Source of the DNA: JAIBJN01 sp963775625
GTDB taxonomy: Bacteria; Actinomycetota; Thermoleophilia; Gaiellales; Gaiellaceae
Length of the DNA stretch: 64,000 nucleotides
Direction of reading: 5' to 3'
NCBI GenBank assembly: GCA_963775625.1
Contig: CAVZJM010000016.1
Location: 1 to 64,000 of the forward strand
In this document: piece after piece, positions 33,872 to 42,880 of the stretch
How the letters are laid out: each line of letters starts with the position of its first letter
Position numbering within the stretch: position 1 is the first letter of the stretch
Notes under the pieces: generated by a model
What the model was told of the DNA's origin: nothing
Seen by the model: only the letters and a program-made list of their open reading frames with translations
Databases searched by the model: none
Translations under genes and position numbers: made by a program

Positions 33872-34584
33872 TAGTAGGCCCCCGCGTTGTCGACCTTGAA
33901 GGTGTAGAGCTGCCGCGCGGAGCCGTAGCGGCGGAAGCCGGCGGGGTCGACGTCGTCGAGGCCCGCCTGCGCCAGCAAGCCCGCAAGCTCGGCGGCGTGC
34001 TCGGCCCGCAGCTCCTTCTCCACGCAGTCGGCCCCGAGCCCCGCGACCGAGCCCCGGACGTAGAGCCGGGCCTCGTAGATCGAGTCGCCGAGCGCTTCCC
34101 CGGCGTCGCCGCACACGACGAGACGGCCGGTCTGCGCCATGAACCCGCTCAGGTGGCCCACGGAGCCGCGCACGACGATGTCGATGCCCTTCATCGAGAT
34201 CCCGCAGCGCGCGGCCGCGTCGCCCTGGACGACGAGCAGGCCGCCGTGACCGGTGGCGCCTGCCGACTGGCTGGCGTTGCCCTCGATCACGACCGTCCCG
34301 GACATCATGTTCTCGGCCAGGCCGGTGCTCGCGTTCCCGTGCACCCGAACGGTCGCGCGCTTGTTCATGCCGGCGCAGTAGTAGCCCACGTGACCGTCGA
34401 TCTCGACCGCGATCTCCGCGTCGAGGCCGCAGGCGACGGCGTGCGCTCCGTTCGGGTTGAGCACGCGCCAGTGTGTCGGTCCGGGCGCGGAGGCCAGGTC
34501 GTGCAGGCGCTGGTTGAGCTCGCGGAGGGGCGTCTCGGCGAGGTCGACGACCTCGACCGCCGCCTCGACCTCGGCGGCCTCCAT
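33871..34584 (-). CDS. mgsB: N-methylglutamate synthase subunit B (GXGXG domain, GlxC)
   Basis: A 237-residue right-handed beta-helix corresponding to the C-terminal domain of glutamate synthase. It is built from repeated GxGxx turns: VHGNASTGLAENMMSGTVVI, EGNASQSAGATGHGGLLVVQ, VRGSVGHLSGFMAQTGRLVV. The ATG at 34584 touches the last base of the mgsA stop, and the TAG overlaps the mgsC start, so the three subunits are translationally coupled. It has no catalytic residues of its own and holds the complex together. Confidence 0.92.
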   Translation of the reverse strand: MEAAEVEAAVEVVDLAETPLRELNQRLHDLASAPGPTHWRVLNPNGAHAVACGLDAEIAVEIDGHVGYYCAGMNKRATVRVHGNASTGLAENMMSGTVVIEGNASQSAGATGHGGLLVVQGDAAARCGISMKGIDIVVRGSVGHLSGFMAQTGRLVVCGDAGEALGDSIYEARLYVRGSVAGLGADCVEKELRAEHAAELAGLLAQAGLDDVDPAGFRRYGSARQLYTFKVDNAGAY

Positions 34585-35489
34585 CAGACTCGCGCCCGCT
34601 CCCAGGCGTAGACGACGCCGGGCACCGGCTCCCAGGAGCGCGCCTCCGCGGCCCCGGGGAGCTGGGCGATCGAGCGCCATTCGGAGGCCATCGCCACCCA
34701 GTCGTCCGTCTCGGCGAGCACGGCCGGCTTGCAGGCGATCGGGTCGCGCAGCACGGCGAAGCCGTCCTCCGTCCCGACGAGGAAGGTGTAGAAGCCGTCG
34801 AGGTCCTCGAGACAGCCCTCGAGCGCCTGCTCCAGCGAGGCGCCCTCGCGCAGCCGCCAGGCGAGGTAGCCCGCCGCCACCTCGGTGTCGTTCTCCGTCT
34901 GGAACTCGATGCCCTCGCGACGCAGGCTCTCCCGCAGGCGGTTGTGGTTCGAGAGCGAGCCGTTGTGGACGAGGCAGAGGTCGTGACCGGTCGAGAACGG
35001 GTGCGACCCCTCCGTGGTGACGCGACTCTCCGTCGCCATGCGCGTGTGCCCGAGCGCGTGCGTGCCCTGGAAGTCCTCGAGCGCGAACGCGCGCACGAAC
35101 GCCTCCGGCCGGCCGACCTCCTTGTAGATCTCGATCGTTCGCCCGGCGCTCATCACGCGCAGCTTCGGGTGGACGCTTCGGATCCAGCCCTCGGCCTCGG
35201 GAGCGTCCACGTCCACGACGAGGACACAGTGGCTCGCCCGCACCTCAGGGGCCGGCGAGCCGCCGAAGGCGTTGCCAAGCTCCGCGGCGAGCGCATCCCA
35301 GTCCTGGAGCGGATCGGCGGAGAAGAGGGTCAGCTTGCTCGCGCCGCTGGGCGCCGGGTCGCGGTAGACGGCGACGCCCGCGCTGTCGGGGCCGCGGTCG
35401 CTCATCTGCTCGAGCATGGCCGCCAGGTGCGAGCCGAGCGCCCGCTCGATCTCAGGTGACTTGGAGAAGAGTCCGACGATCCCGCACAT
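34584..35489 (-). CDS. mgsA: N-methylglutamate synthase subunit A (class II glutamine amidotransferase, GlxB)
   Basis: A 301-residue Ntn-type amidotransferase. The catalytic Cys2 directly follows the initiator Met (MCGIVGLFSKSPEI). MSDRGPDSAG, HALGHTRMATESRVTTEGSH and HNGSLSNHNRLRESLRREGI mark the glutamine-site loops. It should hydrolyse the gamma-amide (methylamide) of its substrate. No strong ribosome-binding site is seen; the 90-bp gap to gmaS holds a hairpin (35556-35576) and an inverted repeat around CACAT...ATGTG, so a second promoter is possible. Confidence 0.92.
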   Translation of the reverse strand: MCGIVGLFSKSPEIERALGSHLAAMLEQMSDRGPDSAGVAVYRDPAPSGASKLTLFSADPLQDWDALAAELGNAFGGSPAPEVRASHCVLVVDVDAPEAEGWIRSVHPKLRVMSAGRTIEIYKEVGRPEAFVRAFALEDFQGTHALGHTRMATESRVTTEGSHPFSTGHDLCLVHNGSLSNHNRLRESLRREGIEFQTENDTEVAAGYLAWRLREGASLEQALEGCLEDLDGFYTFLVGTEDGFAVLRDPIACKPAVLAETDDWVAMASEWRSIAQLPGAAEARSWEPVPGVVYAWERARV

Positions 35490-35555
35490 ATGTCCAAAAT
35501 CTACATGTGGAAAGGCCGATAAATACTCACATCCAGCACGATCTTGGCACCTCCG

Positions 35556-35576
35556 ATATGGAGCTTTCCTCCATAT
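35556..35576. promoter_or_regulatory. Hairpin between gmaS and mgsA
   Basis: Perfect 8-bp arms ATATGGAG / CTCCATAT around CTTTC, three bases after the gmaS stop. It could be an intercistronic terminator or attenuator that makes gmaS more abundant than mgsABC, or an operator. Confidence 0.5.
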
Positions 35577-35579
35577 GAC

Positions 35580-36968
35580 CTAGAAGCGCGTCAGATACTC
35601 CGCCACCTCCCATGGGCTCACCTGCTCGTGGTAGCGGGCCCACTCCTCTCGCTTGACGCGGAGGAAGTAGTCGACGTAGTCCTCGTCGCGACCGCGCCCG
35701 AGCGCCTTGCGCAGGACCTTGCAGCCCTCGAGCTCCTGCGTTGCCTCGAGCAGGTTCGCCGGCAGCGTCTCCAGCCCACGCGCCTTGAGCTCGTCGTACG
35801 GGATCGCGTAGAGGTTCTCCGCGTTCGGCTCGCCGGGGTCGACCTTGTTGGCGATCCCGTCGAGCCCGGCCGCGAGCACGGCTGTCGCCGCGAGATACGG
35901 GTTGCACGAGCCGTCGATGGTGCGGTCCTCGACCCGCCCCGGGCCCGGGATGCGGAGCATCTGCGTGCGGTTGTTGTAGCCGTAGCTGATCCAGACCGGC
36001 GACCACGTGGCGCCGCTCGCCGTCGTCCCCACCTTCAGCCGCTTGTAGGAGTTGACCGTCGGCGCGGTGACGGCGCTGTAGGCGCGCGCGTGCTTCGTCA
36101 GGCCGCCGATGAAGTGGTACGCGGTCTCCGAGAGCCCGAGCCCCCGGGGGTCGTTCTCGTCCAGGAAGAGGTTCGTCTCGCCGTCCCAGAGGGACATGTG
36201 GAAGTGGCACCCGTTCCCCGTGAGGTTCGAGAACGGCTTCGGCATGAAGGTGGCGAGGATGTTGCGCCCCTCGTCGCGTCCCTTGCGCTCGGCGAGCTGG
36301 TGGACCATGTAGCGGAAGAAGATGGCGCGGTCGCAGCTCGTGAGCGCGTCCGCGTAGGTGAAGTTCTGCTCGAACTGACCGTTCGCGTCCTCGTGGTCGT
36401 TCGCGTAGTTGCCCCAGCCGAGCTCGTTGACGTAGCGCGAGACCGTGGTCAGGAAGTCGTAGTGGCGCGAGAGGCCGTTGAGGTCGTAGCAGGGCTTCTC
36501 CAGCGTGTCGAGCGCGTCGGCGAGCCGGATGGAGCCGTCCTCCAGGAGCTCGATGAGGAAGTACTCGAGCTCGAGGCCCATCTTGAACTCGAACCCCTGC
36601 TCCCGGGCGGCTGTCAGCTGGCGGCGGAGGATCGTGCGGGGGTCGTACGGCCACTCCTCGCCGTCGACGGTGATGTCGCAGGCGAAGCGCGCGACGGTCG
36701 GCTCCCACGGCACCGGCGTGAAGCTCGCGAGATCGGGGATCGCGGCGATGTCCGGGTCGCTCGGCACCTGGCCGATCTCGCCGGCGGCGAAGCCGGCGAA
36801 CCCGGCGCCGTCGCTCACGAGGTCGTCCAGGTTCTGGGCCGGCACGAGCTTCGCGCTCGGCCGCGCGTACATGTCGACGAACTGGGCGAAGTAGAAATCG
36901 ATGCCGCGCTCCTTCGACTCCTTGCGGATGTCCTCGACGGTGGGCGCGGCGGCGCTGGCAGGGGCCAT
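35580..36968 (-). CDS. gmaS: Gamma-glutamylmethylamide synthetase / GlnT-type ligase
   Basis: A 462-residue ATP-dependent amide ligase of the glutamine synthetase superfamily, GlnT branch. Proposed reaction: L-glutamate + methylamine + ATP to gamma-glutamylmethylamide. Conserved metal and substrate residues appear in KMGLELEYFLIE, NGCHFHMSLWDGETNLF, TVNSYKRLKVGTTASGATWS and YNNRTQMLRIPGPGRVEDRT, with DGSCNPYLAATAVLAAGLDG near the end. The ATG at 36968 is preceded by AGGAGGAGTTGC. It leads the mgs transcript. True glutamine synthetase activity cannot be excluded by sequence; the direct linkage with MgsABC and MgdABCD is the main argument for methylamine. Confidence 0.9.
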   Translation of the reverse strand: MAPASAAAPTVEDIRKESKERGIDFYFAQFVDMYARPSAKLVPAQNLDDLVSDGAGFAGFAAGEIGQVPSDPDIAAIPDLASFTPVPWEPTVARFACDITVDGEEWPYDPRTILRRQLTAAREQGFEFKMGLELEYFLIELLEDGSIRLADALDTLEKPCYDLNGLSRHYDFLTTVSRYVNELGWGNYANDHEDANGQFEQNFTYADALTSCDRAIFFRYMVHQLAERKGRDEGRNILATFMPKPFSNLTGNGCHFHMSLWDGETNLFLDENDPRGLGLSETAYHFIGGLTKHARAYSAVTAPTVNSYKRLKVGTTASGATWSPVWISYGYNNRTQMLRIPGPGRVEDRTIDGSCNPYLAATAVLAAGLDGIANKVDPGEPNAENLYAIPYDELKARGLETLPANLLEATQELEGCKVLRKALGRGRDEDYVDYFLRVKREEWARYHEQVSPWEVAEYLTRF

Positions 36969-36991
36969 GCAACTCCTCCTTTGGGGACGTC

Positions 36992-37011
36992 CTGACGATA
37001 ACCGCCGTCAG
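36992..37011. promoter_or_regulatory. Inverted repeat upstream of gmaS
   Basis: CTGACG, eight bases, CGTCAG, 24 bases before the gmaS start codon. The spacing suits a dimeric regulator; it is a candidate operator for gmaS, with no direct support beyond symmetry. Confidence 0.3.
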
Positions 37012-37049
37012 CGCGCGCGCCGATGGCGGCGCCGCACACGCCCTGGGGC

Positions 37050-38459
37050 ATGCGTATGTCCGCGCGCCGCCAGCGTTCTGGAACCCTGGCCTTGAACCTG
37101 GGGCGCCGATTTTCTAGGATCGGTGGCTTGCGGCACGTCGTTCGGGACCTCTTGGTGCTCGTAGGCGCTGCGGCGCTGCTCGCCCCCGTCGGGGGGTCGA
37201 GTGCCGCGGCGGCCCCGATGCTGGACGGTGCGCTGGCGTCGATTCGCGCGGTGCCGACCACGGGCGCGCCCGTGCAGTTCATCGACGTTCCCTTGCCGCC
37301 GCGCTTCGCTCAGGAGGTCAGCGCCTCGAGCGCGCCCGGCGCCAGCACCGACACAGTCACCGTCGAGCAGACCTCGACGCTGAGAGGAGGGGCGGCCAAC
37401 TTTGCCGGCATCATCAGCGACTCCTCGCTGACCGCCTCCGCCGACGACATAGACATGCGGATGGATCCGCTCGGCGCGTCGACGCTCACGGTCGACTTCA
37501 CTTTGGACGCCACGACGACGCTGCTGCTCGAGGGCGTGCTCGTGGCGAGGGTGAGCGGTGTGTCCCCCAGCTGCTCGGTGGCATCGCTGGCCGTGACTCC
37601 CGGCGGGCCCAGCTTCGAGGCGGCCGACGGCCCCGGCCCCGGGTGCGGCGGCGACTCGAGGGTGGTGGTCGACGATGCGGTCCGCCTTACCGCGGGCACC
37701 TACACGATCACCCTCTCGCTCAGTACGCACGCGTTCACGGAAGCGGGTTCCCACGCGCAGGGATCGAGCTCCTGGAACTTCGACATCACGCTCTGCACCA
37801 ACGCGTTCACCGGCGGGCCCGACGTCATTCACGGCACTCCCGGCGCCGACGTCCTCTGCGGCGGTGGCGGCAGGGACACCATTCTCGGCGGCAGGGGCTC
37901 AGACACGATCAAGGGCGGTGGGGGAAACGACAGGCTGCGGGGTGGCCCGGAGCCTGACGACGTCTGGGGCGGGGACGGGAACGACCTCGTCGACGGGGGC
38001 CTCGGCGATTCTCTGGACAGGCTCTACGGTGGTGCCGGGGCCGACCGCATGATGGCAGGCGCCGGAGACGATCGGATCTACGGCGCTTCGCTGTTCGACG
38101 GCTTGGGCGATCTCGGCGACACCATCGACAGCGGGCCCGGGAACGACCGCGTCCTCAGCGGCCCCGGTCGCGACGTGATCGAAGGAAAGAGCGGCGCCGA
38201 CTTCGTCGTCGGAGGGCGAGAGGGGGACACGGTGCGAGGCGGGCCCGGAGCGGACATCGTCCGCACCCAGGGCGGTAACGACCGCCTGTTCGGAAACGGG
38301 GGGGAAGACCTGCTCGACGCCGGCGCGGGCAACGACTTCGCAAACGCCTGCGACGGCGTGCGGGATAGGGTCATCGGCGGTGCAGGCAGGGACAGGGCTG
38401 TCGCGGATCGGGTCGACCTCGTGTTCGGAAGCACCGAGCGCCGCGAGCGCTGCGGCTAA
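37050..38459 (+). CDS. Secreted RTX-like calcium-binding repeat protein
   Basis: A 469-residue exported protein. A hydrophobic signal (LLVLVGAAALLAPVGGSSAA) ends near residue 55. Residues 60-250 form a beta-rich domain with few cysteines. Residues 255-460 are tandem glycine/aspartate nonapeptide repeats of the hemolysin-type (GGGGNDRLRGGPEPDDVWGG, GSGPGNDRVLSGPGRDVIEG-like) that bind calcium in a parallel beta-roll. No protease or lipase domain is visible. The start is uncertain: ATGs at 37023, 37050 and 37056 are all in frame. Export is probably via Sec, as no type I system is nearby. Confidence 0.85.
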   Translation: MRMSARRQRSGTLALNLGRRFSRIGGLRHVVRDLLVLVGAAALLAPVGGSSAAAAPMLDGALASIRAVPTTGAPVQFIDVPLPPRFAQEVSASSAPGASTDTVTVEQTSTLRGGAANFAGIISDSSLTASADDIDMRMDPLGASTLTVDFTLDATTTLLLEGVLVARVSGVSPSCSVASLAVTPGGPSFEAADGPGPGCGGDSRVVVDDAVRLTAGTYTITLSLSTHAFTEAGSHAQGSSSWNFDITLCTNAFTGGPDVIHGTPGADVLCGGGGRDTILGGRGSDTIKGGGGNDRLRGGPEPDDVWGGDGNDLVDGGLGDSLDRLYGGAGADRMMAGAGDDRIYGASLFDGLGDLGDTIDSGPGNDRVLSGPGRDVIEGKSGADFVVGGREGDTVRGGPGADIVRTQGGNDRLFGNGGEDLLDAGAGNDFANACDGVRDRVIGGAGRDRAVADRVDLVFGSTERRERCG

Positions 38460-38467
38460 GGCCGCAG
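38450..38467 (+). terminator. Hairpin spanning the RTX gene stop
   Basis: CTGCGGC, loop TAAG, GCCGCAG; the loop contains the stop codon TAA. It lies between this gene and the convergent regulator gene. Confidence 0.45.
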
Positions 38468-38497
38468 GCCGCCCCCACCGGTTGCTCGCGGCCGGGC

Positions 38498-40165
38498 CTA
38501 GGCTAGGTCGCGCGGCTCCTTCGTCCCCAGCGCCTCCTGCAGGCGCACCATCTTCACGGCGATCTCGACCATGAGCCAGTCGTCCTTGCGCAGGTCGAGG
38601 CCTGAGAGCTCGCCGATCCGGCGCAGGCGCTGACGCAGCGTGTTCGGGTGGACGTACAGCGCCTCGGCGGTCGCGCTGATCGAGCCGCGGCGGCGGAGGA
38701 ACTCCTCCAGGGTCCGGAGCAGCGCGGTCGAGCGCTGGCGGTCGTATTCGGCGATACGCGCGACGGCGTCACGGTGAGGGTCGCGGACGCCGCCGTCGAA
38801 GGGCATGCGGAGCAGATACTTGTAGGGGCCGAGCTCCTCGTACGCCATGACACCGGGCGTCCCCTGGAGGACGGTCGTGCCGAGGAGCGCATGGCGGGCC
38901 TCCACGAAGCCGGCCGCGAAGCTCGCAGCCCCGCGGCAGACGTTCGAGAGCCCGATCGAGACCGGCGTCTCCAGCCCCTCCTGGAGCTCGCGGATGCTCA
39001 CCAGCAGGCGCTCCTCGCCGTCGGGCGGCACCCGCAGGAGCGCGCGGGTCTCCTCGTCGCGGCGATCGAAAAGCGAGCCCGGAACGGCGGCCGCGAGCCC
39101 GCGCTCGAGCGCGTCCGCAGGCGGCGAGGCGGCGAGGACGACGTAGCGCTGGTCGAGGTCGCAGCCGAGCCGAGCCGCGCGACCCTCGAGCCCCGGCAGC
39201 GACTCGCCGCGGGCAAGCTGCTCGAAGAAGTCCTTGATCAGGTTCTTCTCCGTCAGCCGCTCGATCAGCTCGATCTTCTTGAGCGCGACCGCCGTCTGGT
39301 TGGCGACGGCGCGGGCCAGGTCGACCTCCGAGGTTCCGGTGGCGGCCAGGAGGCCGAGCAGCTCGTCGTTCGCGACGAGCGGAAGGGCGACGGAGGCCGA
39401 GCGGCCGCTCCGCGCGAGCTCGGGGCCGAGCTCGGAGAGGCCGATCTCGCGCCGCGCGCCGCCGTCGTCGGGCGCGGAGGCGCGCAGGTGCAGCACCTCG
39501 GAGGCAGGGTCGAGCAGGTACAGGTGGCACGCCTCGGCGCGCAGCAGCTTCCGCGCGCGAGAGGCGACGGCGGGGAGCACGGTGTCGAGCGTCTCCGCCC
39601 GCGCGAGGATCTCCCCGAGCTCGGTCAGGTGCTCGAGCTCGTCCACGCGCCGGCGCATCTCCTCGTACAGTCGCGCGTTCTCGATCGCGCCGGCGACCAG
39701 CGACGCGCTCGAGACCAGCACCTCGACCTCGGCCTCGGTGAACTCGCGCGGCGCCTCGGTGTGGCTCGAGATGACGCCGATGACGTCGCCGTCCTTCCCC
39801 ACGATCGGAACCGAGACGAGCGACTGGAAGCGCTCCTCCTCGAGCTCGGGGACGTACTTCACGCGCGGGTCGGCGAGCAGCTCCTCGCGGATCCAGGCGG
39901 GCTCCTTGTGCTCGGCGGCCCACCAGGCGAGCCCCTCGCCCTGCTCGAGCGCGATCTCGCCGACCAGGTCTGCGTAGGGATCGGAGGCGGCCGCGAGCAC
40001 GAGCCGGTCCTCCTCGACGAGGTAGACGAAGCACGCGTGCACCGAGCAGGCGTCGGTCAGGAGCCGGACGACGGCACCGAGCACCTCTTCGAGGTCCAGG
40101 GACGAGCCGACCGTCGAGATGATCGAGTACAGAAAGCGGTTGCTCTCGTCAGTCTTTGTGGGCAC
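38498..40165 (-). CDS. GAF-domain regulator with PucR/CdaR-type helix-turn-helix
   Basis: A 555-residue cytoplasmic sensor-regulator. A first GAF domain spans about residues 18-165 (VHACFVYLVEEDRLVLAAAS, SLVSVPIVGKDGDVIGVISS), a second about 185-300 (ACHLYLLDPASEVLHLRASA), followed by a coiled linker and a PucR-type C-terminus. The DNA-binding end is ISATAEALYVHPNTLRQRLR within residues 495-535. Such proteins respond to small ligands and often control purine, amine or sugar-diacid catabolism. No target gene is obvious; the neighbouring genes are convergent or separated. Confidence 0.9.
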   Translation of the reverse strand: MPTKTDESNRFLYSIISTVGSSLDLEEVLGAVVRLLTDACSVHACFVYLVEEDRLVLAAASDPYADLVGEIALEQGEGLAWWAAEHKEPAWIREELLADPRVKYVPELEEERFQSLVSVPIVGKDGDVIGVISSHTEAPREFTEAEVEVLVSSASLVAGAIENARLYEEMRRRVDELEHLTELGEILARAETLDTVLPAVASRARKLLRAEACHLYLLDPASEVLHLRASAPDDGGARREIGLSELGPELARSGRSASVALPLVANDELLGLLAATGTSEVDLARAVANQTAVALKKIELIERLTEKNLIKDFFEQLARGESLPGLEGRAARLGCDLDQRYVVLAASPPADALERGLAAAVPGSLFDRRDEETRALLRVPPDGEERLLVSIRELQEGLETPVSIGLSNVCRGAASFAAGFVEARHALLGTTVLQGTPGVMAYEELGPYKYLLRMPFDGGVRDPHRDAVARIAEYDRQRSTALLRTLEEFLRRRGSISATAEALYVHPNTLRQRLRRIGELSGLDLRKDDWLMVEIAVKMVRLQEALGTKEPRDLA

Positions 40166-40225
40166 GAGCAGCGACTTTACGCGATCTGCGGTTGCCCGCG
40201 CCCCCGCGCGGCCCCCAACTCGCTC

Positions 40226-40447
40226 TTACCCTTGTGAGGACTCGGCCTCGGCCTCTTGCGCGGTCTGCGGCGTGGGCACCCCCATGAGGCGGTGGATGTG
40301 ATGACGCAGCCCTTCGCTGAATGCGACGCTTGCGGTGACGAGGATGATTCCGGCGGGCACATAGACGAGTAGCAGCGGAGTCGCACCCATCGCTATCGCA
40401 CCGCCGATCATCGCGCCACTACCAACTCCCGGCACAGCAGAAGCCAA
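40226..40447 (-). CDS. Small hydrophobic protein, unknown
   Basis: A 73-residue protein with a glycine-rich N-terminus (GVGSGAMIGGAIAMGATPLL) and one or two membrane helices, ending in an acidic tail. There is no strong ribosome-binding site. It stands alone upstream of the GAF regulator gene. Evidence is the coherent hydrophobic profile only. Confidence 0.45.
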   Translation of the reverse strand: MASAVPGVGSGAMIGGAIAMGATPLLLVYVPAGIILVTASVAFSEGLRHHIHRLMGVPTPQTAQEAEAESSQG

Positions 40448-40647
40448 GAGCTAGGCAAGGGACTGCAGCTCAAGCGGCGACTGGCGCACCCGGACGACTG
40501 GCGCCCGACGCTGCGCAACCCCGCATGGGATGCTGAGGGGCCTATAAGCAATCATTATGGCGGATCTAGTCAAGGCGCTATTTGATTGGGGCTTGGTCGA
40601 GCGGTAGGGTCGAGGGGCAGTTCACCCGAAGGAAGGGAGAGGGGTTC

Positions 40648-41749
40648 ATGAACCTTCGAGGTAGGGTCATCGTGCTCGTGGCACTGGTCTGCGGGGTGCT
40701 CGGGACCGCACCGGCTGCGAGCGCAAAGGTCTTTCACGTCGATCCGGGGGAATCGATCCAGGCGGCGATCGACGAGGCGATGCCGGGCGACACGATCAAG
40801 GTCGCCCGCGGCGTCTTCGAGGAGAACCTCGCCATCACGAAGAACCGCATCACGCTTCGCGGCGCGGGCTCGAAGGAGCACGGGACGGTGCTCGTGCCGG
40901 CGGCGACGCCCAACCCGAGCCCTTGCACGTTTGAGGAAGACGGCGTGCTTTTCGTGGACGGCATCTGCGTCGCCGGCGCGTTCGACCCAGAGACCTTCGA
41001 GCTTGGCGATCCGGTGGTCGGCACGAAGGTCAAGGGCTTCCTCGTCGACGGCTTCTCGGGATTCGGCGTCATCATGCTCAACGCGGAACGCTCGACGGTC
41101 GCCCACGTCCAGGCGCGAAACAACGAGGGCTACGGCATCAGCGGCTTCGTGCTCTCGGGCGTCAAGCTGCTGCATAACTGGGCGCACGACAACGTCGAGC
41201 CCGGGTTCTACGTCGGCGACTCGCCCAACGCGGACGCGACGATCATCGGGAACCGGGCCGACCACAACGAGATCGGCATCTTCCTGCGCGACGCCTCGAA
41301 GGGCGTCGTCCGCCACAACCAGGTCAGCGACAACTGCGCGGGCATCGTCGTTCTGGAAACGGGCGCGCCCGACCCGGCGGAGCGGTGGCGTTTGACGAAG
41401 AATCGTGTTCGGCACAACAACGAGGCCTGCGAAGGTGACCCGGAGGAAGGCGAACCGGGTCTCTCGGGCATCGGGATCGCCCTGGCTGGAGCCGACAAGG
41501 TGCTCGTCAAGCACAATAAGGTGCTTCGGGAACACGCCGAGCGGCGAGTCTCTGATCTCGGGCGGCATTGTCGTCTTCTCCACGGCCGATCCCTCGATCG
41601 GCGGGGACGACCCGAACGACAACCGGATCGTGCGCAACAGGGCCTTCAACAACGAGCCCTTCGACATTCTCTGGGACGGGACCGGCGTGGGAAACCTGTT
41701 CGAGAGGAACCACTGCGGCACGTCCGATCCAAGTTCGATCTGCGACTGA
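40648..41749 (+). CDS. Secreted parallel beta-helix (NosD/pectate-lyase-like) protein, one frameshift
   Basis: Exported right-handed beta-helix protein of about 367 residues. A signal peptide (VIVLVALVCGVLGTAPAASA) is followed by the typical entry FHVDPGESIQAAIDEAMPGD and a ladder of short repeats with stacked Asn and Gly (YGISGFVLSGVKLLHNWAHD, EIGIFLRDASKGVVRHNQVS). Near 41528 one base is added or lost, and the rest continues in another frame with GNTPSGESLISGGIVVFSTA, ending in NHCGTSDPSSICD. GGGAGAGGGG precedes the ATG. Possible carbohydrate binding or lyase activity; no catalytic residues can be assigned. Confidence 0.8.
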
Positions 41750-41759
41750 GGTGATCCGC

Positions 41760-41793
41760 GGCAGCCGGGCCGCCGTCGGGCGGCCCGGCTGCC
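41760..41793 (+). terminator. 15-bp perfect hairpin
   Basis: GGCAGCCGGGCCGCC, loop GTCG, and the exact complement arm, ten bases after the beta-helix gene stop and 12 bases before the end of a convergent gene. This is a strong bidirectional terminator candidate without a T-run. Confidence 0.8.
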
Positions 41794-41805
41794 AGACTGG
41801 CTTAG

Positions 41806-42258
41806 CTAGGCATTCGCGCTTGCACCCGCCGAGCCCGCGGCCGTGAACGGGCAGCGGCGCCCGGTAGGGCGCTCGCTGCCAGCAGGCGCAAGCACGAGGC
41901 GCCGGTATGTGCTGAACGGCGGCGCCGGGCTAGACCCCCGGTGAACTCCCGGCGCAAAGGCGGCGTACTCGCTGAACGAGAGGATGGGGTGTAGCTCCTC
42001 GCCGCGCTCATCCCAGAACTCGTTGCGGTGCATGTCGTTGTAGAGAGCAGCGGCGACATGGCTGTCGTCGCCCAAGAGAATTGACAAGACCGCCACTGAG
42101 AGGTCGCTGGGGTAGGGCACTTGCTGCGAGGGCTCAAACCCCAGCGCACCGATCGGATCATTGGCGACAACGTCAGGGGGTGGCAACACGAGGCAACTCA
42201 GGTAGCGCCCGGTGTCCTCGTCGCCTAGATGAACCTCGTATGTCGTGAGAACGCTCAT
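41806..42258 (-). CDS. Hypothetical protein
   Basis: A 150-residue soluble protein beginning MSVLTTYEVHLGDEDTGRYL, with a middle DLSVAVLSILLGDDSHVAAA and a Pro/Arg-rich C-terminal 40 residues that may not be structured. GC content is lower and codon use less typical than in flanking genes, which may indicate acquired DNA. No ribosome-binding site is clear and no family recognised. Confidence 0.5.
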   Translation of the reverse strand: MSVLTTYEVHLGDEDTGRYLSCLVLPPPDVVANDPIGALGFEPSQQVPYPSDLSVAVLSILLGDDSHVAAALYNDMHRNEFWDERGEELHPILSFSEYAAFAPGVHRGSSPAPPFSTYRRLVLAPAGSERPTGRRCPFTAAGSAGASANA

Positions 42259-42436
42259 TGCCGAGGATCATGACAGCACGACGGCCAAGTCGTGAGCGTC
42301 GTAGTCCTCGTCCAAGGCACTGACGGGCATCGTATTCGATCGCAGACTCAGCGCTGAGCCAGCGTCGGTCGATCTCGGACTCAGACGTGGTCAGGGTGTT
42401 TATGGTCGGCTGTTCATAACAGCCGGCGTCGACACG

Positions 42437-42833
42437 ATGATAACGAGCGAGATCATCCGCGTCACCGAGATTATCGTGCAGGAGGCCGAGATCGACCTTG
42501 GCGAGCCGGGAGAGAGCCTGGGAGACCAGTTCGTCACCTCGAGTGACTTTTTCCGCGGCGGTGAGAAGGTCGGCGTCGACGGCGTCGTCTGCACGCTCGT
42601 GCGGTTGGAGCCGATGGGTCTCCGCGACGGCGCAGTGCGTCGCCACGGCAGAATTTCCAAAGGGCCAGATCACGGTTCAAGGGCTTCTGACGTTCTCCGA
42701 AGAAACCGAAGGCGAGCCGTTCCGGCTGGCGATCACAGGCGGGACGGGGAAGTACAAGGAGGCCCACGGAGAGTTGAAGGTGGTCGAGGTGAGCGAGACG
42801 GAGTCTCAGCTGACGTTCAAGATCATCCACTGA
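42437..42833 (+). pseudogene. Allene-oxide-cyclase-barrel-like protein, frameshifted
   Basis: Two halves of a small beta-barrel protein in different frames. The first reads EIIRVTEIIVQEAEIDLGEP and GDQFVTSSDFFRGGEKVGVD; the second, after a shift near 42619, reads TAQCVATAEFPKGQITVQGL, ITGGTGKYKEAHGELKVVEV and ends TFKIIH. This pattern matches actinobacterial allene oxide cyclase-like/dirigent-like barrels, which usually carry a signal peptide; none is seen, so the N-terminus may be lost too. Function in bacteria is unknown. Confidence 0.6.
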
Positions 42834-42850
42834 GGCGAACACAGCCGAAC

Positions 42851-42880
42851 GGGGGTGGCGCCCGCTTGGGCGTCACCCCC
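42851..42880 (+). terminator. 13-bp hairpin
   Basis: GGGGGTGGCGCCC, loop GCTT, GGGCGTCACCCCC, pairing throughout with one G-T. It lies 17 bases after the stop of the barrel-protein gene. Confidence 0.75.
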